From Neocallimastix lanati (nom. inval.) (taxonomy: Eukaryota; Neocallimastigomycota; Neocallimastigomycetes; Neocallimastigales; Neocallimastigaceae): 64,000 nucleotides of DNA. Position 1 is the first letter of the stretch; every line of letters begins with the position of its first letter. The stretch spans positions 845,001 through 909,000 of the forward strand of contig JACVTC010000048.1 in assembly GCA_016946835.1 (NCBI GenBank), in the 5' to 3' direction. Position numbers and translations under genes: made by a program. Of the stretch, positions 23,791 to 36,420 are shown in pieces. The notes beneath the pieces were generated by a model. That model was not told the DNA's origin. It did not search any database and was given only the letters and a program-made list of their open reading frames with translations.

Positions 23791-24299
23791 ATTCTTTTTT
23801 AATTGATAAATAAATAATTTTTTTTTGCCATTTTAATACTTCATTATATAATAATTATAAACGTTCAAATGGAAAGAATTTTTTTGTTTTGCCACTTTAA
23901 TACTTCATTATATAATAATTATATACGTTAAAATAGTGAAAGCAAAAAAAAAAAAAAAAAAAATTCAAAATCAAATTAAACATTTCTCTTATATTTTATT
24001 TAATTTAATATTACTATTAATTATATTCACTAAAATTATTTATATGTTTTAATATTTTTTATAAAATTAATTTTTATTATTACTTATTATTTATTAATAT
24101 TATTTTTATTTATTAAAATTATTTATATTTATAAATTGTACATTCTATAAAAAAAGCTTTCCTGCTTTAAAAAAAATTTAATTATTAACATATTAAATAA
24201 TTAAAATTTTACTAATAATATTATTTATTATAATTTTAATAAAAAATTTAAAACTTCATAAATGTTTTGGTAAACTTTGCATCATTTATATGAAAAATA

Positions 24300-24353
24300 A
24301 AATTTATTATTTCTATTATTAATTTTATTATTATTATTATTGTTATTATTATA

Positions 24354-24418
<65 letters not shown>

Positions 24419-24480
24419 TATTATTACTATTATTACTATTATTATCTTTATTATAATTATTATTATTTCAATATTATTAA
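24300..24480. repeat. ATT microsatellite of unit A
   Basis: A long trinucleotide run between the membrane-protein fragment and the next family pseudogene. The same run occurs at 31760-31875 and, inverted, 34400-34582, with different lengths and interruptions. Confidence 0.85.
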
Positions 24481-24779
24481 TTAAAACTTAATAAACATTT
24501 TATCTCTGACTTATGTTTTATTTAATTAAAATAAATATGAATATATTTATTTTAATCATTTAAAATAAAAGTTATTAATATTTATCTCTGTCTTATATTT
24601 TATTTGATTAAAATAAAAGTCAAATTTTTCTTCAGTTTTAATTAATAATTATTGCTTTTTTTAAGTATTCAATATCATCTTATAGATATAAACGAAATTC
24701 TATTTCATTTCTAATTTTAAATTTTATTGAATCAAAAAAAAGATTAAAAATAGATCATATCTTAAACGACTAATTCCTA

Positions 24780-26600
24780 TATTTTTAGTACTTCATCCCT
24801 TGGATAAATTGTATTTTATCTTCTGGATTAATTTGAATACATTGTTGAACATTCATTTCTGAACAAATATTAGAAAGAAATGTTCCATCTCTCTGAAGTA
24901 AAAATATCTTTATTAATTTTATAAATATAAATAATTTCTTCAAGATATTCCTTTTCATTTTTTCATTCTTTTAACTTTTGTTTTAATAATTCTCTCTGGT
25001 TTAACATATTATATAAATTATTTATGTTACTTATATCATTACTATTCATAAAAATTAATAAAAATTAATAAAATTATTAATTTCCTTTTCTAATATTTTT
25101 AATTCATTTGTAATAGACTTTTGCTCATATATTAAAAAAGGTAATCTATTAATTGCATATGAGCTGTCAAAATTATAATTGAATTGAAATGGAGATGGAG
25201 ATGATAATTGTAATGGTAATGTATATGTTGATTGATCGTCATCATTCGGAATAAAATCTGAAATACTATTTGATGATGATGGATATCCATTACATCCATT
25301 ATATCCATTATTTCCATTATTTAGATTATCATTAAAATTATATGAGAGTCCATTCGAACTATTTAAGAGTTCATTTGGATTATTCGAGGATGGGGAAAGA
25401 TATTCATTATTATTCACTACAGGATGGTTAGTAGCAAGTGTAGATTTTTGGATTATATTGCTATTACTATTTGCAATATTTTGAATTTGAGAAGGACATT
25501 CCAAATTATTCATTACAGAACAGTTAGTAGTAGATACAGAACTTTGTTTTATATCAATATTAATATTTTCAATTTGAATACCAGACGAATTAGTAATTAA
25601 CTCTTTTGTAACTAATTTTTCATAATATTTCTCTAACACATCATTTTCTTTTTTTAATTCAGCACTTTCTTCCTTTTTGTCTACTACGAAATTAGAAACA
25701 TCATTTATATTATTATTATAATCAATTCTTCTTTCCTGGAAAAATTGTATTCCAAATGTGAAAGTATTCTTAGGTTTATATTGATTATCTTCACCATCTT
25801 CACCATCTTCATTATCTTCACCATCAGTATAATAAAACATAGATTCAAAATAATAAGGAAAAATACTTTCTTCTATATTTATCATATATACTTCTTGATT
25901 TTGAAGAAATGATTTTTACTTTCCTTTTCATTAATTGTTTATAACTAATAAGGGTAAATGGTTCACTCAACGTTATCTCTTGATTTTCATAAATTATGAC
26001 TAAGAAATAAAACCAAAAATCCATTTTCTATAACGGTAGTATTTGTTTGGAGTTCAATCTCAATATTCATACTCATTTCATTTTCTTTGTCTATTTTAAT
26101 ATCTGAACCCATTTCAATTTTTTTATTAAATTTTCCAACTAATATCAGTCTTGCATATTTGTTTATATATTATTTATTTTTGTTTTTCATGCTTTCTTCA
26201 AATTTTAAAATTTCTAAAAGCGTCCTTTAATCTCTTCATAGTTGTAGTATTTTTGTTTCCTATACGTAATCCCAATTGATAGATTTTCCCATTCCTATTT
26301 CCAATATCATCAAATTTTATATTTAAATGGACTCATTCTCCATTTTAATAGCTACTTTGGACTTTCCCGATTTCATTCTTCTTCTTTCATTTATTTTCTC
26401 TTTCACAATATTTACAGCCCCCGTTTCTTTATCAAAATCTATGTTAATATCATCATCCTTATAAACTAATTTTTTTATATAACTATCTAAATTTATTTTA
26501 TTTTCGTAATTGAGTTTACCACAATTTCAACCGCATTTGGTATGCCTACTATAAATTTTGTATGTTCATACTTTTTGCTAAGTTTAAAAATCTATTATAT
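24780..26600 (-). pseudogene. family member P3 (unit B), nearly full length but frameshifted
   Basis: The longest member. On the minus strand it starts with remnants of the GIPNAVE and NYENK segments, then ISLDSYIKKL, a KSGKSKV basic patch, IYQLGLRIGNKNTTT, IEIELQTNTT, FYFLVIIYENQEITLSEPFT and SYKQLMKRK, in several frames because of small indels. The final open frame, 25885-25055 (276 residues), begins MINIEESIFPYYFES, has an EDGEDGED acidic stretch, TFTFGIQFFQERR, a coiled coil, and an Asn/Ser-rich region ending in a second coiled coil. The sequence suggests a soluble, low-complexity protein. I recognise no domain. Confidence 0.7.
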
Positions 26601-26661
26601 ATACATAAGTTTATGTATGATATATATAATAGATTAGTTTATGTATATATAATAGATTTTT
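26586..26661. repeat. perfect 23-bp inverted repeat (unit B)
   Basis: The arms 26586-26608 and 26639-26661 are exactly complementary (core AAAAATCTATTATATATACA) with a 30-bp loop. A similar hairpin lies at 39603-39680 in unit C, and one arm survives near 40933-40960. It sits between the family gene and R1 in each unit. Confidence 0.85.
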
Positions 26662-26842
26662 ATCATATACCACTGAAGGACATTAAATTTAATATGCATA
26701 AAATATTTTATAATAAATCATAATAAACTTTATTTAATATTAATTATTTTTAACACTTTTAACATATTTTATTTATATATCTATTGCTATATAATTTATT
26801 GGATTATATAATATTAAATTTATATTAAATTAACAAAATTTT

Positions 26843-26938
26843 CCTACTTTTATTTTCCTTTTTATAAAAAATTATTATTTTTTTAATTTCTATTTATTTT
26901 TTCTTTTTAAATTTTATATTAATAATTTGAGAGGCAAT
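26843..26938 (+). repeat. dispersed repeat R1, copy in unit B
   Basis: Starts CCTACTTTTATTTTCC and ends AATTTGAGAGGC, as in the other R1 copies. In this unit it is followed by an AAT-rich run and then the copia fragment. Confidence 0.75.
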
Positions 26939-27119
26939 TGAAAATAATAATAATATAAATAATGATAATAATAATAATAAAGATTATAATAATAATAAAA
27001 AAAATATAATAAAAATAAATTATTACTACTATTTTATATATATATATATAAAATAAAATACATATGTAAATAGAGTATAATAAGAAAAAAATCAACAAAT
27101 AATAATAATGTTCAACATA

Positions 27120-27560
27120 ATAACTCAAAAAGTATTAATAATGAACTTCACAACACAATGGAAAACGATAACATCAATAAATCAACAAATACTCAGAAGG
27201 AAATTAATATTATAGCTTGATCGAATGTGCTAAGCATTCTTTATGGTATAAAAATTTTTTGAATGAATTAAATACAATATATAACGGTGAAAATCAATCG
27301 ATAAATCCAAAATCAAAATATATCGATATTCGATATCATCACATTAGAGATTTAGTTAGTAAAAAAATTCATTGAACTAAAATATATAAGATCTAAAAAT
27401 AATCTGGCAAATGGCTTTACTAAGTATTTGAACAAAACCTTAATGGATAAGTTTAAAAATTCTCTATTAACGAAATTCTAAAGAAATTGAATTAAAATCT
27501 ATCTTCATTTTTTTTTTTTTTATCTTTTTAATACAGTTTTTTTTTTGAAGTTAGATTTAT
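27120..27560 (+). mobile_element. Ty1/copia retrotransposon remnant: RNase H end (unit B)
   Basis: Plus-strand remnant of the C-terminal RNase H of a copia-type polyprotein. In shifting frames it reads ECAKHSLWYKNFLNEL, then NPKSKYIDIRYHHIRDLV, then NLANGFTKYLNK, the usual copia order. About 43 bp that encode FVDNKAT in unit C (with a catalytic Asp) are deleted, and stops are present. A purine-rich tract (ATGGGGAAG) near 27558, where a 3' LTR should begin, is followed by AT-rich DNA that may be LTR sequence. No other pol domain remains. Confidence 0.8.
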
Positions 27561-28249
27561 GGGGAAGTTTCAAAAAATAACAAATTATTAAAATAATTAT
27601 TAATATATTCTTAATATTATAATAACTAATAAATTATATTTATAGCATTCTAAAAAGTATAAAACTAAGTAATTATGTTAAATTTGTAAAAAAATACTTT
27701 TGATCTTATTATAAAAATACCTCTAACAAAGACATAATTATAAAATACAAATAAATATTTATTTTGTAAATTTATGTGTCTAATTATTGATATTTTTAAA
27801 TTAGTGTTTATTAACTTATATTTTTGAAACCAATAAATAGAATAATTTATTAATTTTTTTGTTAAGTAAATGAATAAATAATAATTATTCAATTAATTAT
27901 ATTTTAATAAATAATTAAATTTTTTATCTACCAAAAAAATATATATGTATATAATTATTGTTTTTATATATAATTTATTGTAAATTTTTAACCTTTATTA
28001 AACATGTAAAGTATAAATAAGAAATATTACTATGTTTACTTCCTACTGAAACAATATTTTATATTATTAGTAATAATATCTCAATTTTTTTTATAAATAG
28101 CACATAGAAGAAATAATAATTTAATATATTATTTTAGAATATAATTTTATAATTTATAATTTATAATTAATTTTTTTTTTTTTTTTTATATTTTTATTTA
28201 ATTTTTATTTAATTTTTATTTTTTTATTTTTATAACTATTACTATTATA

Positions 28250-28327
<78 letters not shown>

Positions 28328-28496
28328 TTATTATCTATATTTAATTAATAAATTAATTTTTATCTACATTTTATATATTTAATTTTTTCAATATATTAAT
28401 CATTTATTTGATTATTCGTATTTAGTGTTATAAATAATTTAGTGCTACCTATATATATATTATATTTTTTTAAACTTTTAAACTTTTCAATTTTAT

Positions 28497-29975
28497 TTAA
28501 AGTGGTGGGTTAGCATTCTTAATACCTTGTTCAAAGTGCTTTTGGAACCATTGACCAGCTTCTGGAGCTGGCTTCATAGCTGTTTCATGACCACAGTAAC
28601 CATCGAAACGTGCTGCACTTTCATCAGAAGTACCATCAGATTCACCAAGTGGTTTAATCCAGTAGAAAGCATCAAGATAGTCCATACCAGAAACTGGACT
28701 AGCTTGTGGTCTGGCACCAACACCAACTCCTGTTTGGTTACACCATTCTCCTGGATGCTTACGATCAACCTTCTTACCATTACGAGAACTATCAGAAACA
28801 AAGTAAACAGATTCAATACCTGCTGACTTGAAGTCCTTAGATATGGCTTCTAAGTATCTCTTTTCATCTGGACATGGATTCCATTCAGTGTCTGGTCCAC
28901 GAGAAAGTGTTGGATCTTCCCATGGAGTGTAGTTAGAAACATTATCAGTGAAACCACGAACCTTACCTGGTGAACCAGAACTGATAACCTTAGCATAAAC
29001 TTTACCAGCCTTTTCACGATTATCATCCCAACCTAACCAGAAAGCGTGTCCAATATCAAGATACATAGCAACATGTGGAAGAACACCGAGCTTCTTAATT
29101 AAGTATGCATGTCCTTCAAGATAATACTTTTCAGAATCAGCACAAGCTGGTGTAGATTCAAGGTTAGTAACTAAGTTAGCAAGTGAATCTGGTTCAACAA
29201 TAAGAACAACTGGTTGAGATTTATAATTCTTTAAATGTCCTTCAATAACATCAATATATTCAGACTTGTAACGAGCTAAATCACCATCATTGGCAAGAAG
29301 TTCACCATTAGAAGCAAGAGCATGACAATCACGACCTGGTAAATCGTAAACAACGAAAACTGTTAAGATATCTTTACCACTAGATTGGTGTTGAGTTTGA
29401 GCTCCTTGTAAGTTAGATTCTAACCAACTTTGCATATTCTTAATGGTATCTAACCAGATCGCATTAGAATAGGTCTTCATCTTTTCAGCCTTAGCAATAA
29501 GAGAAGAATCTGACATTTGAGCAATAGCTCCATCAACTTCTTCAACATAGTATGGATTAATATAGAATTCAACACCTTTGAATGGATTTCCTGAAATAGT
29601 GTATTGTTCACCAGATGGAGTAACGTTACCACCACTAGTACTACCACCAGTACTACCACCAGTAGAACCAGTTGAAATACCACACCAGTTTCCATTTTCA
29701 ACACCCCATTTACCTGAGGCATCAGTGTACCACACTTCAGCATTTGAAGAAGAACAGCATGGATAACCTTGAGAAAGGGACCAACAAGCAGCCTGAGCTG
29801 GAGCATCAGCAATACCACACCAATTACCGTTTTCTACACCCCACTTTCCATCGTTATCGGTATAAACAACTTCATTACCAGAACAACATGGATAGCCTAA
29901 TCTTTCAGCGAAGCAAGCAGCAGAAGCCTTAGCAACGAGAGCAGCAGCAGCAGTTAAAGCAATAGAGGCCTTCAT
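28497..29975 (-). CDS. cel6A: GH6 cellulase with two fungal dockerins, copy B
   Basis: A 492-residue intronless gene with the same layout as copy A: signal peptide 1-20, dockerins 21-55 and 64-101, a shorter linker (102-124) and a GH6 domain with catalytic Asp216 and Asp263. The start at 29975 is chosen because copies A and C start at the same MKASIAL; a longer frame exists upstream by chance, since the leader is open for 31 more codons. Outside the linker I see no protein difference from copy A, only a handful of synonymous changes. It lies in tandem with copy A, about 7.5 kb away on the same strand. Confidence 0.95.
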   Translation of the reverse strand: MKASIALTAAAALVAKASAACFAERLGYPCCSGNEVVYTDNDGKWGVENGNWCGIADAPAQAACWSLSQGYPCCSSSNAEVWYTDASGKWGVENGNWCGISTGSTGGSTGGSTSGGNVTPSGEQYTISGNPFKGVEFYINPYYVEEVDGAIAQMSDSSLIAKAEKMKTYSNAIWLDTIKNMQSWLESNLQGAQTQHQSSGKDILTVFVVYDLPGRDCHALASNGELLANDGDLARYKSEYIDVIEGHLKNYKSQPVVLIVEPDSLANLVTNLESTPACADSEKYYLEGHAYLIKKLGVLPHVAMYLDIGHAFWLGWDDNREKAGKVYAKVISSGSPGKVRGFTDNVSNYTPWEDPTLSRGPDTEWNPCPDEKRYLEAISKDFKSAGIESVYFVSDSSRNGKKVDRKHPGEWCNQTGVGVGARPQASPVSGMDYLDAFYWIKPLGESDGTSDESAARFDGYCGHETAMKPAPEAGQWFQKHFEQGIKNANPPL

Positions 29976-30350
29976 TTTTGTATATTTTAATTTATATGGA
30001 ATATTTAATAAAAAAGAAAATAATAATATATAAAAATATTTGTACTCAATACAAAAAGTTTTTTTCAATTATTATTATTATTGTTATTATTTTTTAATTT
30101 TCTTCCAGAGAAAATTTTATGATTTAATTATGAAAATAAGAAAAATTGAAAAAAAAAAAAAGAAAAAAATTATCATTTAAATATAAAAAAATTTTGAAAT
30201 AGTAAAAAATGATTATAATAAATAAATATTTTAACTTTTAAAATTTAATATAAATTTAATAAAAATCTATTTTAATAATTGAAAAGATAATTAAAAATAA
30301 ACCAATAAAAAAAAAATAATAGGAGTAAATTTTAAAATAATTTTGAAATA

Positions 30351-30389
<39 letters not shown>

Positions 30390-30510
30390 TGTTAAGTCAC
30401 AAACTTTATTAACAATAATTTTTCTAATTATTATTGGTATTATTGGTTTCAATCATTACTATTATTAATTATTTATTCAAAACTTAATTATTCTGAAAAA
30501 AAACAATATT
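29976..30510 (-). promoter_or_regulatory. upstream region of GH6 copy B
   Basis: Conserved with copies A and C, but with length changes in the T run at 30355-30384 and in short A runs. The GTTAAGTCACAAACTTTATT word is at about 30390-30409. No experimental promoter element can be named. Confidence 0.5.
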
Positions 30511-30839
30511 AATTAAATTGATATAAATTTAATTTAAAAATTTTAATTATATTTATGTTTATTTTTTTAAATTTTTATTTGATGTAAAGATTAATTATAT
30601 ATAATTAATAAAATTCTTAATAATTTATTAATAAATTATTAAGGATTTCATGTTTTTTTTTTTTTTTTTTTTTTTGATAAAAAATAATTTATATTCGTTA
30701 CTTTTCATTGTATATTATTATAATTAAAATTATTTTATTATTTTATTTTCGGAAAATTATAAGGAATAATTTATTTTTAGAAAATAAATTAAATTTATAT
30801 AAATATTCTTATTATTAAACTTATTCCTTTACTTATTAT

Positions 30840-31330
30840 TCTTTTTTTTTTTTTTTTTTTTTTTTTTTGTTTTTGTTTTTTGTTTTAATTTATTGAAAAT
30901 AAACGAATTCTAATTGATAATAAAATATACAATTTTTACTTAAATATATATATTATAATATAAAAAAAAATTCTTTTTGAATTATTTTTATTTTATTTTT
31001 TATTTTTAAATTTTTATTATATATATATAGATATATATATATTTTTTTAATTCCCTCTTAATCTAAATATCTTTCCTTTTCACTACTATGAGCACCTGCT
31101 AAGTTGACAACTTCAAATTCTCTTGCTATTGGTGCTGGAATCGTTGTATTTTTTAACAGTATGAAAACTTTTCGATGCTGACATAAAAACTACTGGAATC
31201 ATCCCCATGTATAGAAACTAATGAATTATTGTTGGTGCCGGAATATTTGTTGAATTTACCTTATGAATTCTTTTTTAATTGATAAATAAATAATTTTTTT
31301 TTGCCACTTTAATACTTCATTATATAATAA
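30840..31330 (-). pseudogene. R2 repeat plus broken 3' tip of the membrane-protein gene (unit B)
   Basis: R2 at about 30880-30965, then at 31045-31270 a minus-strand fragment of the 1750-residue gene with the words for STNIPAP, SKSFHTVK and the segment just before its former stop. Frames are broken. The portion to 31330 is shared non-coding sequence (CACTTTAATACTTCATTATA). Confidence 0.8.
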
Positions 31331-31744
31331 TTATAAACGTTCAAATAGTGAAAGCAAAAAAAAAAATAATTCAAAATCAAATTAACATTTCTCTTATATT
31401 TTATTTAATTTAATATTACTATTAATTATATTCACTAAAATTATATATATGTCTTAATATGTTTTATAAAATTGAATTATATTATTACTTATTTATTAAT
31501 ATTTTTTTATTTATTAATATTATTTTTATTTATTAATATTATTTTATTTATTAAAATTATTTATATTTATAAATTGTACATTCTATAAAAAATGCTTTCC
31601 TGCTTTAAAAAAAAATTTAATTATTAACATATTAAATAATTAAAATTATACTAATAATATTGTTTATTATAATTTTAATAAAAAATTTAAAACTTCATAA
31701 ATGTTTTGGTAAACTTTTCATCATTTATATGAAAAATAAAATTT

Positions 31745-31778
31745 ATTATTTCTATTATTAATTTTATTATTATTATTA

Positions 31779-31836
<58 letters not shown>

Positions 31837-31840
31837 TTAT

Positions 31841-31872
<32 letters not shown>

Positions 31873-31878
31873 TCAATA
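31745..31878. repeat. ATT microsatellite of unit B
   Basis: Counterpart of 24300-24480, shorter and with two CATT interruptions. Confidence 0.85.
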
Positions 31879-32099
31879 TTATTAATTAAAACTTAATAAA
31901 CATTTTATCTTTGACTTATATTTTATTTAATTTAAATAAAAGTCATTAATATTTATCTCTGTCTTATATTTTATTTGATTAAAATAAAAGTAAAATTTTT
32001 CTTAATAATTATTGCTTTTTTTAAGTATTCAATATCGTCTTATAGATATAAAAAAATTTCTATTTCATTTCTATTTTTAAATTTTATAGAATCAAAAAA

Positions 32100-32303
32100 A
32101 CGATTAAAAATAGATCATATCTTAAACGACTAATTTCTATATTTTTAGTACTTCATCCCTTGGATAAATTGCATTTTATCTTCTGGATTAATTGGAATAC
32201 ACTGTTGAACATTCATTTCTGAATAGATATCTGAAAGAAATGTTCTATCTCTCTGAATTAAAAATATCTTTATTAATTTTACAAATATAAATAATTTCTT
32301 CAA
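32100..32303 (-). pseudogene. displaced 3' end of family member P5
   Basis: Minus-strand sequence corresponding to the end of the family gene (compare 24770-24937 and 33960-34140). It stops abruptly at CTTCAA (about 32303), and the matching continuation is found 7.45 kb away at 39757, where P5 resumes. Unit C is therefore inserted inside P5. Confidence 0.8.
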
Positions 32304-34140
32304 TTACGAAAATAAAATAAGTTTAGATAGTTATATAAAAAAATTAGTTTATAAGGATGATGATAGTAACATAGATTTTGATAAGGAAACGGGGACTGTA
32401 AATATTGTGAAAGAGAAAATAAACGAAAGAAGAAGAACGAAATCAGGAAAGTCCAAAGTAGCTATTAAAATGGAGAATGAGTCCATTTAAATATAAAATT
32501 TGATGATATTGGAAATAGGAATGGGAAAATCTATCAATTGGGATTACGTATAGGAAACAAAAATACTACAACTATGAAGAGATTAAAGGACGCTTTCGAA
32601 ATTTTAAAATTTGAAGAAAGAATGAAAAACAAAAATAAATAATATATAAACAAATATGCAAGACTGATATTAGTTGGAAAATTTAATAAAAAAATTGAAA
32701 TGGGTTCAGATATTAAAATGGACAAAGAAAATGAAATGAGTATGAATATTGAGATTGAACTCCAAACAAATAATACCATTTTAGAAAATGGATTTTTGGT
32801 TTTATTTCTTAGTCATAATTTATGAAAATCAAGAGATAACGTTGAGTGAACCATTTACCCTTATTAGTTATAAACAATTAATGAAAAGGAAAGTAAAAAT
32901 CATTTCTTCAAAATCAAGAAGTATATATGTTAAATAGAGAAGAAAGTATTTTTTCTTATTATTTTGAATCTATGTTTTATTATATTGATGGTGAAGATAG
33001 TGAAGATGGTGAAGATGGTGAAGATAATCAATATAAACTTAAGAATACTTTCACATTTGGAATACAATTTTTCCAGGAAAGAAGAATTGATAATAATAGC
33101 AATATAAATGATGTTTCTAACTTCGTAATGGACAAAAAGGAAGAAAGTGCTGAATTAGCAAAAGAAAATGAAGAGTTAGAGAAATATTATGAAGAATTTT
33201 ACAAAAGAATAAATTACAAATTTGTTTGGTATTCAAATTGAAAATAGTAATATTTATATAAAACAAAGTTCTGTATCTACTACTAACTGTTCTGTAATAA
33301 ATAATTGGGAATATCCTTCTCAAATTCAAAATATTGCAAATAATAATAGTAATATAATCCAAAAATCTACACCTGCTACTAACCATCCTGTAGTGAATAA
33401 TAATGAATGTCTTTCCCCATCCTCGAATAATCCAAATGAACTCTTAAATAGTTCGAATGGACTCTCATATAATTTTAATGATAATCTAAATAATGGAAAT
33501 AATAGAAATAATAGAAATAATGGAAATAATGGAAATAATGGAAATAATGGAAATAATGGAAATAATGGAAATAATGGATATAATGGATATAATGAATATA
33601 ATGGATATAATGAATATAATGGATATCCATCACCATCAAGAGTATTTCAGATTTTATTCCGAATGATGACGATCAATCAACATTACATTACCATTACAAT
33701 TATCATCTCCATCTCTATTTCAATTCAATCATAATTTTGACAGCTCACATGCAATTAATAAATTACTTTTTTTTAATATATGATCAAAATTCTATTACAA
33801 ATGAATTAAAAATATTAGAAAAGGAAATTAATTTATTTTATTTTTTTTTATGAATAGTAATGATATAAGTAACATAAATAATTTATATAGTATGTTAAAC
33901 CAGAGAGAATTATTAAAACAAAAGTTAAAAGAATGAAAAAATGAAAAGGAATATCTTGAAGAAATTATTTATATTTATAAAATTAATAAAGATATTTTTA
34001 CTTCAGAGAGATGGAACATTTCTTTCTAATATCTGTTCAGAAATGAATGTTCAACAATGTATTCAAATTAATCCAGAAGATAAAATACAATTTATCCATG
34101 GGATGAAGTACTAAAAATATAGGAATTAGTCGTTTAAGAT
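32301..34140 (+). pseudogene. family member P4 (unit C), frameshifted
   Basis: Plus-strand member starting at NYENKISLDSYIKKLV without its N-terminus. Frame breaks occur after KVAIKMENE, where a segment present in P5 is missing, by an extra T in the ENGF..FYF segment, and at KRKVKIISSKS as in P2 and P3. Open pieces are 32927-33241 (MLNREESIFSYYFES, EDGEDGED, TFTFGIQFFQERR) and 33222-33734 (Ser/Asn-rich with GNN repeats). The short NGNNGNNGN repeat at 33493-33580 has expanded relative to P3. The coiled-coil end runs to about 34140. Confidence 0.7.
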
Positions 34141-34399
34141 ATGATCTATTTTTAATCGTTTTTTTGATTCTATAAAATTTAAAAATAGAAATGAAATAGA
34201 ATTTCTTTTATATTTATAATACGATATTGAATACTTAAAAAAAGCAATAATTATTAATTAAAACTGAAGAAAATTTTGAATTTTATTTTAATCAAATAAA
34301 ACATAAGTCAGAGATAAATATTAATGACTTTTAATTTAATTAAATAAAACATAAGTCAAAGATAAAATGTTTATTAAGTTTTAATTAATAATATTGAAA

Positions 34400-34584
<185 letters not shown>

Positions 34585-35029
34585 TTAATAATAGAAATAA
34601 TAAATTTTATTTTTCATATAAATGATGGAAAGTTTACCAAAACATTTATGAAGTTTTAAATTTTTTATTAAAATTATAATAAACAATATTAATAGTAAAA
34701 TTTTAATTATTTAATATGTTAATAATTAAATTTTTTTTAAAGCAGGAAAGCTTTTTTTATAGAATGTACAATTTATAAATATAAATAATTTTAATAAATA
34801 AAAATAATATTAATAAATAATAAGTAATAATAAAAGTTAATTTTATAAAAAATATTAAGACATATATATAATTTTAGTGAATATAATTAATAGTAATATT
34901 AAATTAAATAAAATATAAGAGAAATGTTTAATTTGATTTTGAATTTTTTTTTTTTTTTTTGCTTTCACTATTTGAACGTATATAATTATTATATAATGAA
35001 GTATTAAAGTGGCAAAACAAAAAAATTCT

Positions 35030-35515
35030 TTCCATTTGAACGTTTATAATTATCATATAATGAAGTATTAAAATGGCAAAAAAAAATTATTTATTTATCA
35101 ATTAAAAAAGAATCCATACAGTAAATTCAACAAATATTCCGGCGCCAACAATAATTCATTAGTTTCTATACATGGGGATGATTCCAGTAGTTTTTATGTC
35201 AGCATCGGAAAGTTTTCATACTGTTAAAAAATACAACGATTCCAGCACCAACAGCAAGAGAATTAGAAGTTACAACTTAGCAGGTGCTCATAATAGTGAA
35301 AAGGGAAGATATTTAGATTAAAAGGGAATTAAAAAAATATATATATATCTATTTATATATAATAAAAAATTAAAAATAAAAAATAAAATAAAAATAAAAA
35401 ATTCAAAAGGAATTTTTTTTTTTTTTTATTATAATATATATATTTAAGAAAAAATGTACATTTTATTATCTATTAGAATTTTTTTATTCTCAATAAAATA
35501 AAACAAAACAAAAAA
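35030..35515 (+). pseudogene. broken 3' tip of the membrane-protein gene plus R2 (unit C)
   Basis: Plus-strand fragment (35110-35325) matching the end of the 1750-residue gene: NSLVSIHGDDSSSF-like, then SFHTV and NTTIPAP-like codons, with indels that break the frame. It is followed by the inverted R2 at about 35450-35512. It is the same fragment as in units A and B, in opposite orientation. Confidence 0.8.
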
Positions 35516-35929
35516 AAAACGAAAAAATTAAAAAAAAAAATAAAAAAAAGAAAAATAATAATAAGTAAAGGAAAAAGTATAATAATAAGAATATTTATAT
35601 TTATATAAATTTAATTTATTTTCTATAATAAATTATTCCTTTTAATTTTCCGAAGATAAAATAATAAAATAATTTTAATTATAATAATATACAATGAAAA
35701 GTAATGAATATAAATTATTTTTTATTAAAAAAAAAAAAAAAAAAAAAAAACATGAAATCCTTAATAATTTATTAATAAGAATTTTATTAATTTTATTATA
35801 TAATAAATTTTTATATCAATTAGTTTAAAATTTTAAAAAATAAAAAAAAAAAAAAAAATAGATAAACATAAATATAATTAAAATTTTTAAATTAAATTTA
35901 TATCAATTTAATTAATTTTTTTTTTTTTC

Positions 35930-36420
35930 AGATTAAATAAGTTTTGAATAAATAATTAATAATAGTAATGATTGAAACCAATAATACCAATAATAATTTT
36001 TAATAAAGTTTGTGACTTAACATTTTTGAAGAAAAAAAAAAAAAAAGTATTTCAAAATTATTTTAAAATTTGCTCCTATTTTTTTTTTTTTATTGGTTTA
36101 TTTTTAATTATCTTTCCAATTATTAAAATAGATTTTTATTAAATTTATATTAAATTTTAAAAGTTAAAACATTTATTTATTATAATCATTTTTTACTATT
36201 TCAAAATTTTTTTATATTTAAATGATAATTTTTTTCTTTTTTTTTTTTTTTCAGTTTTTTTTATTTTCATAATTAAATCATAAAATTTTCTCTGGAAGAA
36301 AATTAAAAAATAATAACAATAATAATAATAATTGAAAAAAACTTTTTGTATTGAGTACAAATATTTTTATATATTATTTTTTTTTTATTAAATATTCCAT
36401 ATAAATTAAAATATTCAAAA
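35930..36420 (+). promoter_or_regulatory. upstream region of GH6 copy C
   Basis: Matches the flanks of copies A and B in inverse orientation, including the AATAAAGTTTGTGACTTAAC word (about 36002-36021) and the AGAAAATT words nearer to the gene. Confidence 0.5.

Noticed and set aside
28497-30068. A 523-codon version of GH6 copy B with 31 more N-terminal residues
   Set aside because: Copies A and C start at MKASIAL with a good signal peptide. The extension is AT-rich leader sequence and would hide the signal.
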